DNA of 64,000 nucleotides from an uncultured Prevotellaceae bacterium. GTDB lineage: Bacteria; Bacteroidota; Bacteroidia; Bacteroidales; Bacteroidaceae. Below, in pieces: positions 26,629 through 35,634 of this stretch. The stretch spans positions 100,426 through 164,425 of the forward strand of contig CACZZQ010000002.1 in assembly GCA_902785695.1 (NCBI GenBank). The letters run 5' to 3'. The position numbers and the translations under genes were made by a program. The stretch's first letter is position 1. Each line of letters opens with the position of its first letter. The notes beneath the pieces are model-generated. The model was not told the origin of the DNA and did not search any database. It saw nothing but the letters and a program-made list of their open reading frames with translations.

Positions 26629-27708
26629 ATGAGACGCTATTTTACATCAATTATTCTTTGTCTATTATTTAGCGGAGCACTAAACGCTCAGACACAGTTG
26701 ACGGATTATCAGCCAGGCGTGACTCCCGAGGGAGCCATCTATTTCCTGCCGAAGACGGCATTCCGCATTACCATGCAGATTGAGAAGACCACCTACAAGC
26801 CCGGTGACTTTGCCGCTTATGCGCAACGGTTCATGAGATTAAAGGACATAGCACAGGAACCCAGCACGCAATATCGCATCATCAACTACCAGGTGATTCC
26901 CGTAGCAATACCTGACACAACCAAGAAATATGCCATCAGATTCAACGCCAAGACCGTAGCTGCCAACGTGGCGCTGTCGGATGACGGACGCTTGCTGGCC
27001 ATCAACGCAGAGCCAACAGCCATCAAGGAGCCAAAGTCCTTTCAGTCTTACCCGAAGAAGCAGCGCACGAATCCCCGTCAGCTCCTCACTCAAGAGATCT
27101 TGTCGGCTGGCAGTACGGCAAAGATGGCACAGTTGACGGCACAGGAGATTTACGACCTGCGCGAGAATCGCAACCTGCTGATTAAAGGGCAGGCAGACTT
27201 CATGCCACAGGATGGCGACCAGCTGCGCCTGATGCTCCATCAGATAGACACTCAGGACGAAGCACTGACAAGTTTGTTCAAGGGTACCAACGATTGCGAT
27301 ACCACAGAACATTCACTGACAGTATGTCCCGACGGATCGTTTGACCGCCAGTTGCTGTTCCGACTGTCACAAGTCGATGGCCTTGTTGATACAGACGACT
27401 TGTCGGGCGCACCTTATTATATTAGTGTAGAAGATTTGCGGAGCATTCCGAAAACAATTGAAGACAATGGTGCCAAAGCTAAGAAAAAGGCTTTCGAGGC
27501 CGGTGTCTATGTGAATGTTCCCGGACGTATGCGCATTACCTTGTACCAAGGCATTGATGCCGTGTTTAACACAGAACTGCCTGCCGCACAGTTTGGCAAC
27601 GTGGAGTTGCTCAGCGGCGATCTCTTCAACAAGCACTACACCACCCACCTTTGGCTGAATCCAACAACAGGTGCCGTAGAACGCTTGGAGGCTGAACAAC
27701 CGAAATGA
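26629..27708 (+). CDS. DUF4831-like secreted protein
   Basis: 359 residues with signal peptide ending near SGALNAQ. The body looks like the Bacteroidales DUF4831 family (early motif EGAIYFLPKTAFRITMQIEK, later QEIYDLRENRNLLIKGQADFMP and C-terminal NTELPAAQFGNVELLSGDLF). The family has no known function; it is probably periplasmic. It is followed by the convergent aldolase gene with a long hairpin between. Family assignment is from memory. Confidence 0.72.
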   Translation: MRRYFTSIILCLLFSGALNAQTQLTDYQPGVTPEGAIYFLPKTAFRITMQIEKTTYKPGDFAAYAQRFMRLKDIAQEPSTQYRIINYQVIPVAIPDTTKKYAIRFNAKTVAANVALSDDGRLLAINAEPTAIKEPKSFQSYPKKQRTNPRQLLTQEILSAGSTAKMAQLTAQEIYDLRENRNLLIKGQADFMPQDGDQLRLMLHQIDTQDEALTSLFKGTNDCDTTEHSLTVCPDGSFDRQLLFRLSQVDGLVDTDDLSGAPYYISVEDLRSIPKTIEDNGAKAKKKAFEAGVYVNVPGRMRITLYQGIDAVFNTELPAAQFGNVELLSGDLFNKHYTTHLWLNPTTGAVERLEAEQPK

Positions 27709-27724
27709 TTAATTAAAGGTAATA

Positions 27725-27808
27725 GTTAATAGTGAAAAGTGAAAAATTTGCTACCGCGCACCTTCAATTAGGACAGCGGTAGCAAATTTTTCACTTTTCA
27801 CAATTAAC
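27725..27808. repeat. 33-base inverted repeat (GTGAAAAGTG hairpin) between convergent genes
   Basis: Left arm 27725-27757 and right arm 27776-27808 pair with one mismatch around an 18-base loop; the core is GTGAAAAGTGAAAAATTTGC then TACCGC. It is flanked by A/T tracts and can terminate transcription from both sides. It is the only complete copy here; half copies occur at 11800 and 28882. Confidence 0.9.
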
Positions 27809-27820
27809 TTTTCCCTTAGC

Positions 27821-28822
27821 TTAGCACTGAGCAAGTTTGCCGTCAGAACCGAGCACATTCACAATCTTGTGGATGTACATCTTCTTCATGTTCTCGCGAG
27901 CGGGCTTCAGATACTGACGAGGATCGAAGTCTCCAGGATGCTCAGCCAGGTGCTTGCGGATAGCAGCGGTCATAGCCAGACGAGAGTCAGAGTCGATGTT
28001 GATCTTGCAGACAGCACTCTTAGAAGCCTCACGCAGCTGCTCCTCGGGGATACCGATAGCGGCCTCGAGGTGACCACCAAACTGGTTGATAGTGTTCACT
28101 TCGTCCATAGGAACTGAAGAAGAACCGTGGAGCACGATGGGGAATCCAGGGAGCTTCTTCTCAATCTCGTGCAGGATGTCGAATGCCAATGGGGGTGGAA
28201 CGAGAACGCCGTTGACAAGTGTGCACTGCTCAGGAGTGAACTTGTGTGCACCGTGAGAGGTACCGATAGAGATAGCCAGAGAGTCGCAACCTGTACGTGT
28301 AGAGAAGTCGATAACTTCCTCGGGCTTGGTGTAGTGAGACTCTGCAGCGCTAACCTCGTCCTCAACACCAGCGAGCACACCGAGCTCAGCCTCGACAGTT
28401 ACGTCGAACTGGTGAGCATAGTCAACAACCTTCTTTGCCAGAGCGATATTCTCCTCGTATGGGAGGTGAGAACCGTCGATCATCACTGAAGAGAAGCCCA
28501 TGTCGATACAGTCCTTGCAGAGCTCGAAGCTGTCACCGTGGTCCAGGTGAAGCACAATCTCAGGATGCTCACAGCCCAGTTCCTTTGCATAAGCCACAGC
28601 GCCCTCTGCCATATAGCGGAGGATAGTAGCGTTAGCGTAGTTACGAGCACCTTTAGAAACCTGCATGATAACAGGAGACTTTGTCTCAACAGCAGCCATC
28701 ACGATGGCCTGCATCTGCTCCATTGTGTTGAAGTTGAAAGCGGGGATAGCATAGCCACCAGCCACTGCTCTCTTAAACATCTCGCGGGTATTTACGAGAC
28801 CCAAATCCTTGTAGTTAACCAT
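27821..28822 (-). CDS. fba: Class II fructose-bisphosphate aldolase
   Basis: Glycolytic and gluconeogenic zinc aldolase, 333 residues. Zinc-ligand region LHLDHGDSFELCKDCI, GFSSVMIDGSHLPYEENI, VEAELG with the metal-binding Glu, AISIGTSHGAHKF, and phosphate-binding VLHGSSSVP followed by NIDSDSRLAMTAAIR. The codon choice is that of a highly expressed gene. Its own promoter is at 28867-28874. Confidence 0.96.
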   Translation of the reverse strand: MVNYKDLGLVNTREMFKRAVAGGYAIPAFNFNTMEQMQAIVMAAVETKSPVIMQVSKGARNYANATILRYMAEGAVAYAKELGCEHPEIVLHLDHGDSFELCKDCIDMGFSSVMIDGSHLPYEENIALAKKVVDYAHQFDVTVEAELGVLAGVEDEVSAAESHYTKPEEVIDFSTRTGCDSLAISIGTSHGAHKFTPEQCTLVNGVLVPPPLAFDILHEIEKKLPGFPIVLHGSSSVPMDEVNTINQFGGHLEAAIGIPEEQLREASKSAVCKINIDSDSRLAMTAAIRKHLAEHPGDFDPRQYLKPARENMKKMYIHKIVNVLGSDGKLAQC

Positions 28823-28866
28823 AATAAATTTTTATTATAAAATAATGAATTTGATTATTCCGAGCG

Positions 28867-28874
28867 CAAAGATA
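28867..28874 (-). promoter_or_regulatory. -7 element of the aldolase gene
   Basis: Reverse strand TATCTTTG, 44 bases before the ATG. Confidence 0.5.
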
Positions 28875-28881
28875 CAAAAAA

Positions 28882-29019
28882 AAGTGAAGAGTGAAAAGTG
28901 AAGAATGAAGAATTTGCTACCGCCACAGTTTTTTTTTATTTTTTTTTCAATGCCGGCAGTCTCTTCTTCTGATTTTGTCAAACCCACTTATCACTTATCA
29001 CTTTTCACTTATCACTTCC
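28882..29019. repeat. Low-complexity GTGAARA and CACTTATC tracts
   Basis: 28882-28923 is a half copy of the GTGAAAAGTG/TTTGCTACCGC element; 28924-28950 is a T-rich run; 28985-29017 is four to five copies of CACTTATCA on the opposite sense. The tracts are inverted relative to one another and could form a loose hairpin after the response-regulator gene. Confidence 0.65.
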
Positions 29020-29730
29020 CTACACCAACGTATGCTGGTCGAGATAGCTCATGACCTCATCCTTATAGTTATCGGAAACGGGTATGTACTGGTCACCGAA
29101 GACCACACGCAAGCGGTCGATAGACTGCACCTTTGACATATGGACGATATAACTTCTGTGTGTTCTCAGAAACTCAGGATGGGGCAGACAGTCCTCCAAT
29201 CGCTTCATAGACATGAGCGACACCACTTTCTCGCCCGATTCCAGATAGAAGCGCACGTAGTCCTTGAGTCCCTCAATATACAGGATATCGTCCAGGTCAA
29301 CACGCAGCAACTTGTATTCGCTCTTGACAAAGAGGAAGCGGTCACGCTTGCTCGTCTCTTGCTTTACCAGCACAGAGAACCAGTCGAGGGCTTTATCCGT
29401 GGATTTAAGGAAGTCCTGATAGCTGATGGGCTTCATCAGATAGTCAAGGGCATTGGCACGGAAGCCTTCGATGGCATATTGTGAAAAGGCCGTAGTGAAT
29501 ATAATCTTTGTCTCACGTGGCAGGATCTTGGCAAACTCTATGCCACTGAGTTCTGGCATTTGAATATCCAGGAACAGCAACTGGACGGGATTCTCCCTTA
29601 GGTCACGCATTGCCGTTACCGCACTGTTATAAGTCCCTTTCAGTTCCAGATAAGGTGTCTTCTTTACATAGCTCTCCAACAGGCCTGCTGCCAGTGGTTC
29701 ATCATCAATAATGGCACAAGATAATATCAT
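29020..29730 (-). CDS. LytTR-family response regulator
   Basis: 236 residues. Receiver domain 1-120 with acidic pocket and phospho-acceptor Asp in LLFLDIQMPELSG (about 55), then a LytTR DNA-binding domain (about 135-236) with FLRTHRSYIVHMSKVQSID. Activated by the histidine kinase encoded 12 bases upstream. LytTR sites are tandem direct repeats; none was evident upstream of the operon. Last gene of the second export operon, whose expression it probably controls. Confidence 0.93.
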   Translation of the reverse strand: MILSCAIIDDEPLAAGLLESYVKKTPYLELKGTYNSAVTAMRDLRENPVQLLFLDIQMPELSGIEFAKILPRETKIIFTTAFSQYAIEGFRANALDYLMKPISYQDFLKSTDKALDWFSVLVKQETSKRDRFLFVKSEYKLLRVDLDDILYIEGLKDYVRFYLESGEKVVSLMSMKRLEDCLPHPEFLRTHRSYIVHMSKVQSIDRLRVVFGDQYIPVSDNYKDEVMSYLDQHTLV

Positions 29731-29742
29731 TCTCTATTAGAT

Positions 29743-30804
29743 TTAAGTATTAATAACTATATGCGAAAAATAAGTTCTTCCATCTTCCGTGACACCCTTT
29801 TTCCATTCATACCGGTCAGGATACAACAGTTCCAGTCGGCGCTGCATCTGTTGCAGTCCTATACCATGCCCGCTACGGTCCTGTGCCGTCTTGGGGAAAT
29901 TGGAGTTGCGGATATCACAGGTTACACGCTTCTGTTCTTTATCTATCTCAAACTTGATATGTACAAAACTTGGTTCCGTTGGACTTACCCCATGCTTAAA
30001 GGCATTCTCTACGACAGAGATGAATATCAGAGGAGCTACCTCCAGATTACACGAAGAGCAATTGACAGAAAACGACACATCGACAGACTGCGGCAAGCGC
30101 AATTTCATTAGGCCGACATAGTTTCTGGTGAAATCCACCTCATCCCTTAACGGCACCGTAGGCTGTTGGTAGTCATAAAGCATATGGCGCAGCATCTTCG
30201 ACAATTGCATGATGGCATCCTGTGCCTTTTCCGAATCAATTGCCGTCAGCGCATAGATATTGTTCAGGGTATTGAGCAGGAAATGCGGGTTAATCTGATT
30301 GCGCAGATTGGTCAGTTCGGCCTCTACACGTGCAGCCTCTGCCTTTTGCAGTTCCTGGTCTGTGGTGACCCATCGACGCGCCACAGCCAGTGCAGTAGCA
30401 CCTGCTGCGAAGACTGACAGGTTCAGACTATCACGCAGAATATACGCCACGGTACCAATAGCGTCCTCGCTTCGCCAGCTCATTTGGGGCACAAAGGTAT
30501 TGTTTACCAAGCTCATCCAATAGTGTAGGAAGATGCCTAACGTCGTAATCATCACCACGTTGATAATCAAGTCGTAGCGATGCTTTCCTGACACGAAGTA
30601 TTTCGGTGCCAGATACAAGTAGTTGGCGTAGAACACCACCATGAGCAGCAGGGGCTGCATACAGGTCATCATGTAGTGAGTCCAATTAAACTCCCTTCCT
30701 CTCCAAAACGTCAGTGGCGACAGGAACATGAATGCCCACAAGGTGAGATGACAGGCACCGGCAATGTTCCTGTTCATGGAAATCTTGAAATTATACTTAC
30801 TCAT
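29743..30804 (-). CDS. LytS/YehU-type sensor histidine kinase
   Basis: 353 residues. Four N-terminal membrane helices (about 14-34, 46-68, 83-103, 122-142) with no periplasmic domain, then the His_kinase motif with phospho-His in NQINPHFLLNTLNNIYAL and an ATPase domain (VENAFKHGV; GHGIGLQQMQRRL). Senses an unknown membrane or cell-wall signal. The start overlaps the end of the permease gene by eight bases, so sensing is genetically tied to this transporter. Confidence 0.93.
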   Translation of the reverse strand: MSKYNFKISMNRNIAGACHLTLWAFMFLSPLTFWRGREFNWTHYMMTCMQPLLLMVVFYANYLYLAPKYFVSGKHRYDLIINVVMITTLGIFLHYWMSLVNNTFVPQMSWRSEDAIGTVAYILRDSLNLSVFAAGATALAVARRWVTTDQELQKAEAARVEAELTNLRNQINPHFLLNTLNNIYALTAIDSEKAQDAIMQLSKMLRHMLYDYQQPTVPLRDEVDFTRNYVGLMKLRLPQSVDVSFSVNCSSCNLEVAPLIFISVVENAFKHGVSPTEPSFVHIKFEIDKEQKRVTCDIRNSNFPKTAQDRSGHGIGLQQMQRRLELLYPDRYEWKKGVTEDGRTYFSHIVINT

Positions 30805-32017
30805 GACGGATAGCTTCTATAGGATCCATACGGGCGGCTTTCACCGCAGGGACATAGCCAAAGCCAACACCAATAACGACACACACCAGGAAGGATACAT
30901 AGATGCTCCATGCCGGCACGCTACTTGGCATTCCGAACATAGGAACCAGGAACTCACTGGCACTACACCCTGCAATGATGCCTAAGAAACCGCCAGTAAC
31001 ACTGATGAGCACCGATTCGATGAGAAACTGCAAGGAGATAACGGCACCCGTGGCACCTACTGCCATACGCAGACCAATCTCTTTGGTACGCTCTGTCACG
31101 CTGACCAGCATGATATTCATAATGCCGATACCTGCCACCAGCAGCGAGAAGGCAGCAGCGACAACGAGAATCAGCGTCACCATATCCATCGTCGTGGACA
31201 TCGTTTCCATCATCTCAGCCTGCGAACGGATGGTAAAGTCATCGGCGGCCTCGCCTTTCAACTTGTGATTGTCGCGCAGCATCTGGGTCAGTTCCTCGAT
31301 AGCAGCATCCGAGAGGTCTTCGGTAATGGCCGAGCAGACTATGCTTGAGAACCACGTCTGAGCCGCAATACGCTTCATCACCGTGGTGTAAGGGGCAATA
31401 ATCACGTTGTCCTGATCCATGCCCCACGAATTATAGCCTTTGGCTTTCAATACGCCAACGATTCTCATAGGGATAGACTTGAAGCGGATGGTCTTGCCTA
31501 TGGGGTCGGCATTCTCGCCAAACAGTTCCTTGACCACGGTAGCGCCTACCACACACACCTTGGCTGACTTCTTGATATCCTCTTCGGTAAAGCAATCGCC
31601 TTCCTCCACCGGCCACTGCTTGATGTCAAGATACTCTATCGACTCGCCATACATCGAGGTGTTGGTGTTGTTATTGCCGTAGATCACCTGACCACTGGCC
31701 GTTACTTCCGGCGACACCTTCGTGACGAATTTCTTTTCACGCATGATGCGCTCATAGTCGGCCATCTTCAAGGTCTGCATGGCCGACGGGTCTTGACGCA
31801 CGCCACCACGCATATCGGCACCAGGACGGATGGTGAGCAGATTGGTACCCATCGTGGAGAGTTCCGACCTGATACTCTCCTTTGACCCCTGACCTATCGA
31901 CATCATGATAATGACGGCAGCCACACCGATGATGATACCCAGCATGGAGAGAAACGAACGCATCTTGTTATTGCCTACGGCCTTGATGCTTATCTTAAAC
32001 AAGTTATATAAGTTCAT
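30797..32017 (-). CDS. MacB-type ABC transporter permease
   Basis: 406 residues: first helix about 20-42, MacB_PCD periplasmic domain, three C-terminal FtsX helices with VAAAFSLLVAGIGIMNIMLV and RTKEIGLRMAVGATG. Two bases separate it from the ATPase gene. With ATPase, adaptor and TolC it makes a complete MacAB-TolC-like exporter. Unlike the first operon there is a single permease, so a homodimer is expected. Confidence 0.94.
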   Translation of the reverse strand: MNLYNLFKISIKAVGNNKMRSFLSMLGIIIGVAAVIIMMSIGQGSKESIRSELSTMGTNLLTIRPGADMRGGVRQDPSAMQTLKMADYERIMREKKFVTKVSPEVTASGQVIYGNNNTNTSMYGESIEYLDIKQWPVEEGDCFTEEDIKKSAKVCVVGATVVKELFGENADPIGKTIRFKSIPMRIVGVLKAKGYNSWGMDQDNVIIAPYTTVMKRIAAQTWFSSIVCSAITEDLSDAAIEELTQMLRDNHKLKGEAADDFTIRSQAEMMETMSTTMDMVTLILVVAAAFSLLVAGIGIMNIMLVSVTERTKEIGLRMAVGATGAVISLQFLIESVLISVTGGFLGIIAGCSASEFLVPMFGMPSSVPAWSIYVSFLVCVVIGVGFGYVPAVKAARMDPIEAIRHE

Positions 32018-32019
32018 AA

Positions 32020-32769
32020 TCAGTCGTCTTGTGGTAAAGGCAGTGCGGCCAAAGCCTCGGCTGCCGACTTGATGTTTTCGTTATATGTATCCTCGCGAAT
32101 CTTGCCGTCACGCAAGTTGATGTTGCGACTGCTGTATTCGGCAATCTCAGGGTTGTGGGTCACAAAGATGATGGTGTGACCCTGACGATAGAGCTCCTGG
32201 AAGAGCACCAACATCTCGAACGAGGTACGCGTGTCCAAGTTACCCGTAGCCTCATCGGCCAGCAAAACGGCAGGGTCGTTGACCAATGCGCGGGCAATGG
32301 CCACACGCTGCATCTGACCACCCGACATCTGGTTCGACTTATGGTCGAGCCGGTCGCCTAAGCCTACTGCCTGCAGGGCCTTGACAGCCCGTTCCCTGCG
32401 CTCTGTGGCCGACACCTCTGGATTATACATCAGGGGCAGTTCCACATTCTCTACAGCCGTTGTCTTCGCCAGGAGGTTGTAGTTCTGGAACACGAATCCA
32501 ATCTTACGGTTGCGCAGATGGGCTCGCTGGGTCTTCGACATCTCGCGAACGGAGATGCCATCGAGGAAATACTCCCCGCTGGTAGGTGTATCCAGACAGC
32601 CCAACTGGTTGAGCAGCGTCGATTTGCCCGAGCCTGATGTTCCCTGGATTGTGACAAATTCGCCTTCATAGATTTTGAACGAGACACCCCTGAGGGCTTT
32701 CACCGTCTCGCTCCCCACCTTGAAGTAGCGTTTCACATTTTGCAGTTCTATGACTACCTTTCCGCTCAT
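32020..32769 (-). CDS. MacB/LolD-type ABC transporter ATP-binding protein
   Basis: 249 residues: Walker A GTSGSGKS (about 43-50), Q loop FVFQNYNLL, signature MSGGQMQR, Walker B VLLADEATGNLD, switch His in FVTHNPEIAEY. The C-terminal 25 residues extend beyond the core. Two bases from both neighbours, a tight operon. Confidence 0.95.
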   Translation of the reverse strand: MSGKVVIELQNVKRYFKVGSETVKALRGVSFKIYEGEFVTIQGTSGSGKSTLLNQLGCLDTPTSGEYFLDGISVREMSKTQRAHLRNRKIGFVFQNYNLLAKTTAVENVELPLMYNPEVSATERRERAVKALQAVGLGDRLDHKSNQMSGGQMQRVAIARALVNDPAVLLADEATGNLDTRTSFEMLVLFQELYRQGHTIIFVTHNPEIAEYSSRNINLRDGKIREDTYNENIKSAAEALAALPLPQDD

Positions 32770-32771
32770 AA

Positions 32772-33959
32772 TTACTTCTTCTGCTGATTCTTGTTATTGT
32801 TTCTCGGACGCGGCATGAACGGGTTCTGAGCCTGTTGTTCCTGTGCAGGGGCATCGCCACCATCAATACTGAAGTCTACGAGCACATCTGTACCCTCGGC
32901 TATACCACTGATGATTTCCGTGAGCAGTCCATTGGTCGTACCTATCTCCACCTTATGGGCCTTAAACGTCTCGCCATCCTTAGTCCACACCTTAAAGTCG
33001 CCCTCGCAGTCATCCACCTTCTGCTGTTCCGTGAGCAGGGCCTCGTTGGGCGTGAAGCGCAAAGCCTTGGCAGGCACTGCCAGCACATCGTTCTTCTCTA
33101 ACGTGAAGATGGTGACGTTTGCCGTCAGTCCCGGCTTCAGCTTCAGGTCGTTGTTGGGAGCAGAGATCACCACCTCATAGGTCACCACATTACTCTCGGT
33201 AGTAGCCTGCTGGCGCACCTGGGTAACATGGCCCTCGAAATGATCATCAGGGAAAGCATCCACAGTGAACGACACGCGCTGGCCTTCCTGCACGCCACCA
33301 ATGTCGGCCTCATCAATATCGGCAATCACGCGCATATCGGTCAGGTCTTGAGCAATGGTGAAGAGTTCAGGGGTGTTGAACGAGGCTGCAACGGTCTGTC
33401 CCTCTTCCACGGCTTTCGACAGCACTACGCCGTCGATAGGACTGGTGATGGTGGCATAGCCCAAGTTGGTCTGAGCCTTCTGCACACTCTCGCGAGAGGT
33501 GTTCACCTGTTCCTTGGCCTTCAGATACGACAGTTTGGCGGTCTCGTACTCATCGGCACTGACCAGTCCTTTATTATATAGCGTCTGATAGCGGTTGTAA
33601 TTGGTCTGTTCGTAATTCAGTGTGCTCTGTGCCGACGAGAGGTTGGCCTGTGCCGTCTTCAGCTCGCTGGTCAGGTTGGTCTTGTCTAACTCGGCAATCA
33701 CCTGCCCTTTCTTCACCACCGAGTTATAGTCCACATAGAGTTTCGACACGATACCACTGACCTGCGTACCCACGGTAACTGAAGTAACTGGTTCAATAGT
33801 TCCCGTAGCGGTGATGGAAGTCTTGATACTGGTACGTTCCACCTTCGCTGTCTCAAACGATACCGTACTCTGTTTCTTGCCGCCCATAAAGAAATAGACT
33901 GCAATGGCCACGATAGCCACAACGGCTATAACGATGCCCCATGTTTTCTTGTTATTCAT
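32772..33959 (-). CDS. MacA-type periplasmic adaptor subunit
   Basis: 395 residues: membrane anchor 7-25, lipoyl half TQVSGIVSKLYVDYNSVVKK, helical hairpin about 100-165, second lipoyl half ITSPIDGVVLSKAVEEGQTV, beta-barrel and membrane-proximal domains, and a basic Gln/Asn-rich tail (RPRNNNKNQQKK). Connects the permease to TolC. The gap to the TolC gene holds two palindromic elements. Confidence 0.94.
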   Translation of the reverse strand: MNNKKTWGIVIAVVAIVAIAVYFFMGGKKQSTVSFETAKVERTSIKTSITATGTIEPVTSVTVGTQVSGIVSKLYVDYNSVVKKGQVIAELDKTNLTSELKTAQANLSSAQSTLNYEQTNYNRYQTLYNKGLVSADEYETAKLSYLKAKEQVNTSRESVQKAQTNLGYATITSPIDGVVLSKAVEEGQTVAASFNTPELFTIAQDLTDMRVIADIDEADIGGVQEGQRVSFTVDAFPDDHFEGHVTQVRQQATTESNVVTYEVVISAPNNDLKLKPGLTANVTIFTLEKNDVLAVPAKALRFTPNEALLTEQQKVDDCEGDFKVWTKDGETFKAHKVEIGTTNGLLTEIISGIAEGTDVLVDFSIDGGDAPAQEQQAQNPFMPRPRNNNKNQQKK

Positions 33960-33962
33960 AAA

Positions 33963-34100
33963 GACTCTCCCCCATCCCCTCCCTAATGGGAGGGGCGTAA
34001 TTACCGGGGGTATTTTTTAGTTTGACAATATTGTTATTATTTACTAATTGCGAGTGTAACTACTCCCCTCCCTCACAGGGAGGGGCTGGGGGTGAGTCCC
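33963..34100. repeat. Inverted pair of GC-rich palindromic elements at the TolC/adaptor junction
   Basis: Copy 1 (reverse orientation): CCCCTCCC 33976-33983, loop TAAT, GGGAGGGG 33988-33995, with GACTC and a C run at 33963-33973. Copy 2 (forward): CCCCTCCCT 34065-34073, loop CAC, AGGGAGGGG 34077-34085, then a G run and GAGTC. Copy 2 supplies the stop codon and last residues (LTPSPSL) of the TolC gene. Confidence 0.8.
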
Positions 34101-35422
34101 CCCTGATAGAAGCGCAGCAACTGCTGGTTCAGTATGGTCTGATACTTCGACTGCAGACGGTTCTGCTGTGCCGACAGCAGTTTATCCTTGCCGCTCATCA
34201 GTTCTATGATATTGGTCAGCCCTAAGTTGAACTTCTCCGACAGCAGGTCGTAGCTCTGCTGTTCGCTCTCCACAGTGGTCTGTGCGGCACGGAATCGTTG
34301 CTGATTGGTGTTGGCATCCAGCCAGTAGCCCTCAATGGTCTGATACAGGGTCTTCTGCTGATCTTTCAGGTCGAGCATGGCCTGCTGCTGCTGAATCTTT
34401 GCCTTGTTCACCGACGTGCGAGTCTGACGTCCGTCAAACAGGGGTACGCTCAATGTGAGGCCTGCCTGAGAGTTGAAGTTGGTCTTCATCTGATTACCCC
34501 ACCCATTGGCCGACAGGGAGTTGGTGCTGGTAGAGAAGCCACCCGTCAGACTCAGGCTGGGCAGCCAGCCCGCCTTGGCTATCTTCACGTTCAGGTTACT
34601 GCTCTCTATGGCCAGTTTCGAACTTTCTATCTCGGGGCGTGACAGCAAAGCCTGCTGATACACATTCTGCAAGGAGGGTATCTCTGCCAATGCCTGATCA
34701 TCGGTAGTTGGGGGGATGGCTACATCGAAAGCATCCTCGCCAGTGAGTTCCAGCAACTGCTTCAGCTGCAGCTTATAGTTGGCCAACTGTGCCTGCGCAT
34801 CCACCACATTATATTCATCCGTGGCACGCTGGGCGGTCAATTGCGCCAGGTCGGCCTTCGACATCTTGCCTACCTCGACCATCTCCTTGCCGCGCTCCTC
34901 ATTCTTCTGGCTGGTTTCCAGGCTGGCCTTGCTCACCTTAATACTCTCGTCCAGATACAGTATCTGTACAAAGAGCTGGGCTATGCGCTCCTGAATACTG
35001 TTCGCCGTCTCGGCAACCTGCAACTCTGCCTGTTGTCCCGACAGTTTGCTCAGCTTCACATTATTAATATTCTTGTTACCATTCCACACCGTCCACTGGG
35101 CATTCACCCCATACGAGCCGTTGATATAGGCCTTGTCCACCTTGGTGTTTACCGTACCATTAGTCACTGTCGTTACACCAGAGTTCTGCCAAGGCCGATA
35201 GCCTACGCTCTGATTTGCCGAGGCACTGACCGTAGGCAGCAACGCCCCCTTTGAACCCTTCACTTCCTCTGCGGCCGACTGCTGGCTGAGCTTTGCCTTC
35301 TGCAGCGTAATATTATTCTGCATGGCATAGTCTATACAGTCCTGCATCGTCCACTGCTTCTGAGCGCTCATGGGCAAAAAAGTGAAGAGGAAAAATAAAA
35401 TCAATTTAAAGTACATAAGCAA
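34073..35422 (-). CDS. TolC-family outer-membrane efflux channel
   Basis: 449 residues; signal peptide ends near LPMSAQ, mature start KQWTMQDCIDYAMQNNITL, two efflux-protein repeats. Nearly the same plan as the TolC at 457-1791 but clearly diverged. A start at 35416 (MYFKLILFFLF) is equally possible. The last seven residues LTPSPSL are encoded by a palindromic element, so the original C-terminus has been replaced. First gene of the export/two-component operon. Confidence 0.92.
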   Translation of the reverse strand: MLMYFKLILFFLFTFLPMSAQKQWTMQDCIDYAMQNNITLQKAKLSQQSAAEEVKGSKGALLPTVSASANQSVGYRPWQNSGVTTVTNGTVNTKVDKAYINGSYGVNAQWTVWNGNKNINNVKLSKLSGQQAELQVAETANSIQERIAQLFVQILYLDESIKVSKASLETSQKNEERGKEMVEVGKMSKADLAQLTAQRATDEYNVVDAQAQLANYKLQLKQLLELTGEDAFDVAIPPTTDDQALAEIPSLQNVYQQALLSRPEIESSKLAIESSNLNVKIAKAGWLPSLSLTGGFSTSTNSLSANGWGNQMKTNFNSQAGLTLSVPLFDGRQTRTSVNKAKIQQQQAMLDLKDQQKTLYQTIEGYWLDANTNQQRFRAAQTTVESEQQSYDLLSEKFNLGLTNIIELMSGKDKLLSAQQNRLQSKYQTILNQQLLRFYQGGLTPSPSL

Positions 35423-35451
35423 ATTTTACCTTTTATCACGTTATTTCGGTG

Positions 35452-35459
35452 CAAAAGTA
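35452..35459 (-). promoter_or_regulatory. -7 element of the second export operon
   Basis: Reverse strand TACTTTTG, 29 bases before the TolC start. No -33 TTTG at standard distance, which would suit an activator-dependent promoter such as one driven by the operon's own LytTR regulator (inference). Confidence 0.5.
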
Positions 35460-35566
35460 GCAACTTATTCTGACATAAAGAAAAAAGATAGACAAAAAAT
35501 ATCAGTTAATAGATTTTAACAGCCAATTCATCGGGAAATTACGTAAATGTTAAAAACCTCTGACAA

Positions 35567-35628
35567 TAAAAAAGGGTCACCGCCGTGACCCAACCTTTGT
35601 TAACCTTAAATCTAATACTATGAAAAAC
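35567..35628 (-). ncRNA. Candidate small RNA with promoter and terminator
   Basis: A consensus reverse-strand promoter (35666-35635) is followed after about 40 bases by a perfect terminator: GGGTCAC, loop, GTGACCC (35591-35574) and six T. The predicted RNA is about 60 nt. Its unpaired 5' part is complementary to the strand context TAACCTTAAATCTAATAC then TATGAAAAAC, which resembles the 5' end of many Bacteroidetes messages. The transcript and its pairing role are inferred. Confidence 0.55.
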
Positions 35629-35634
35629 ACGATG

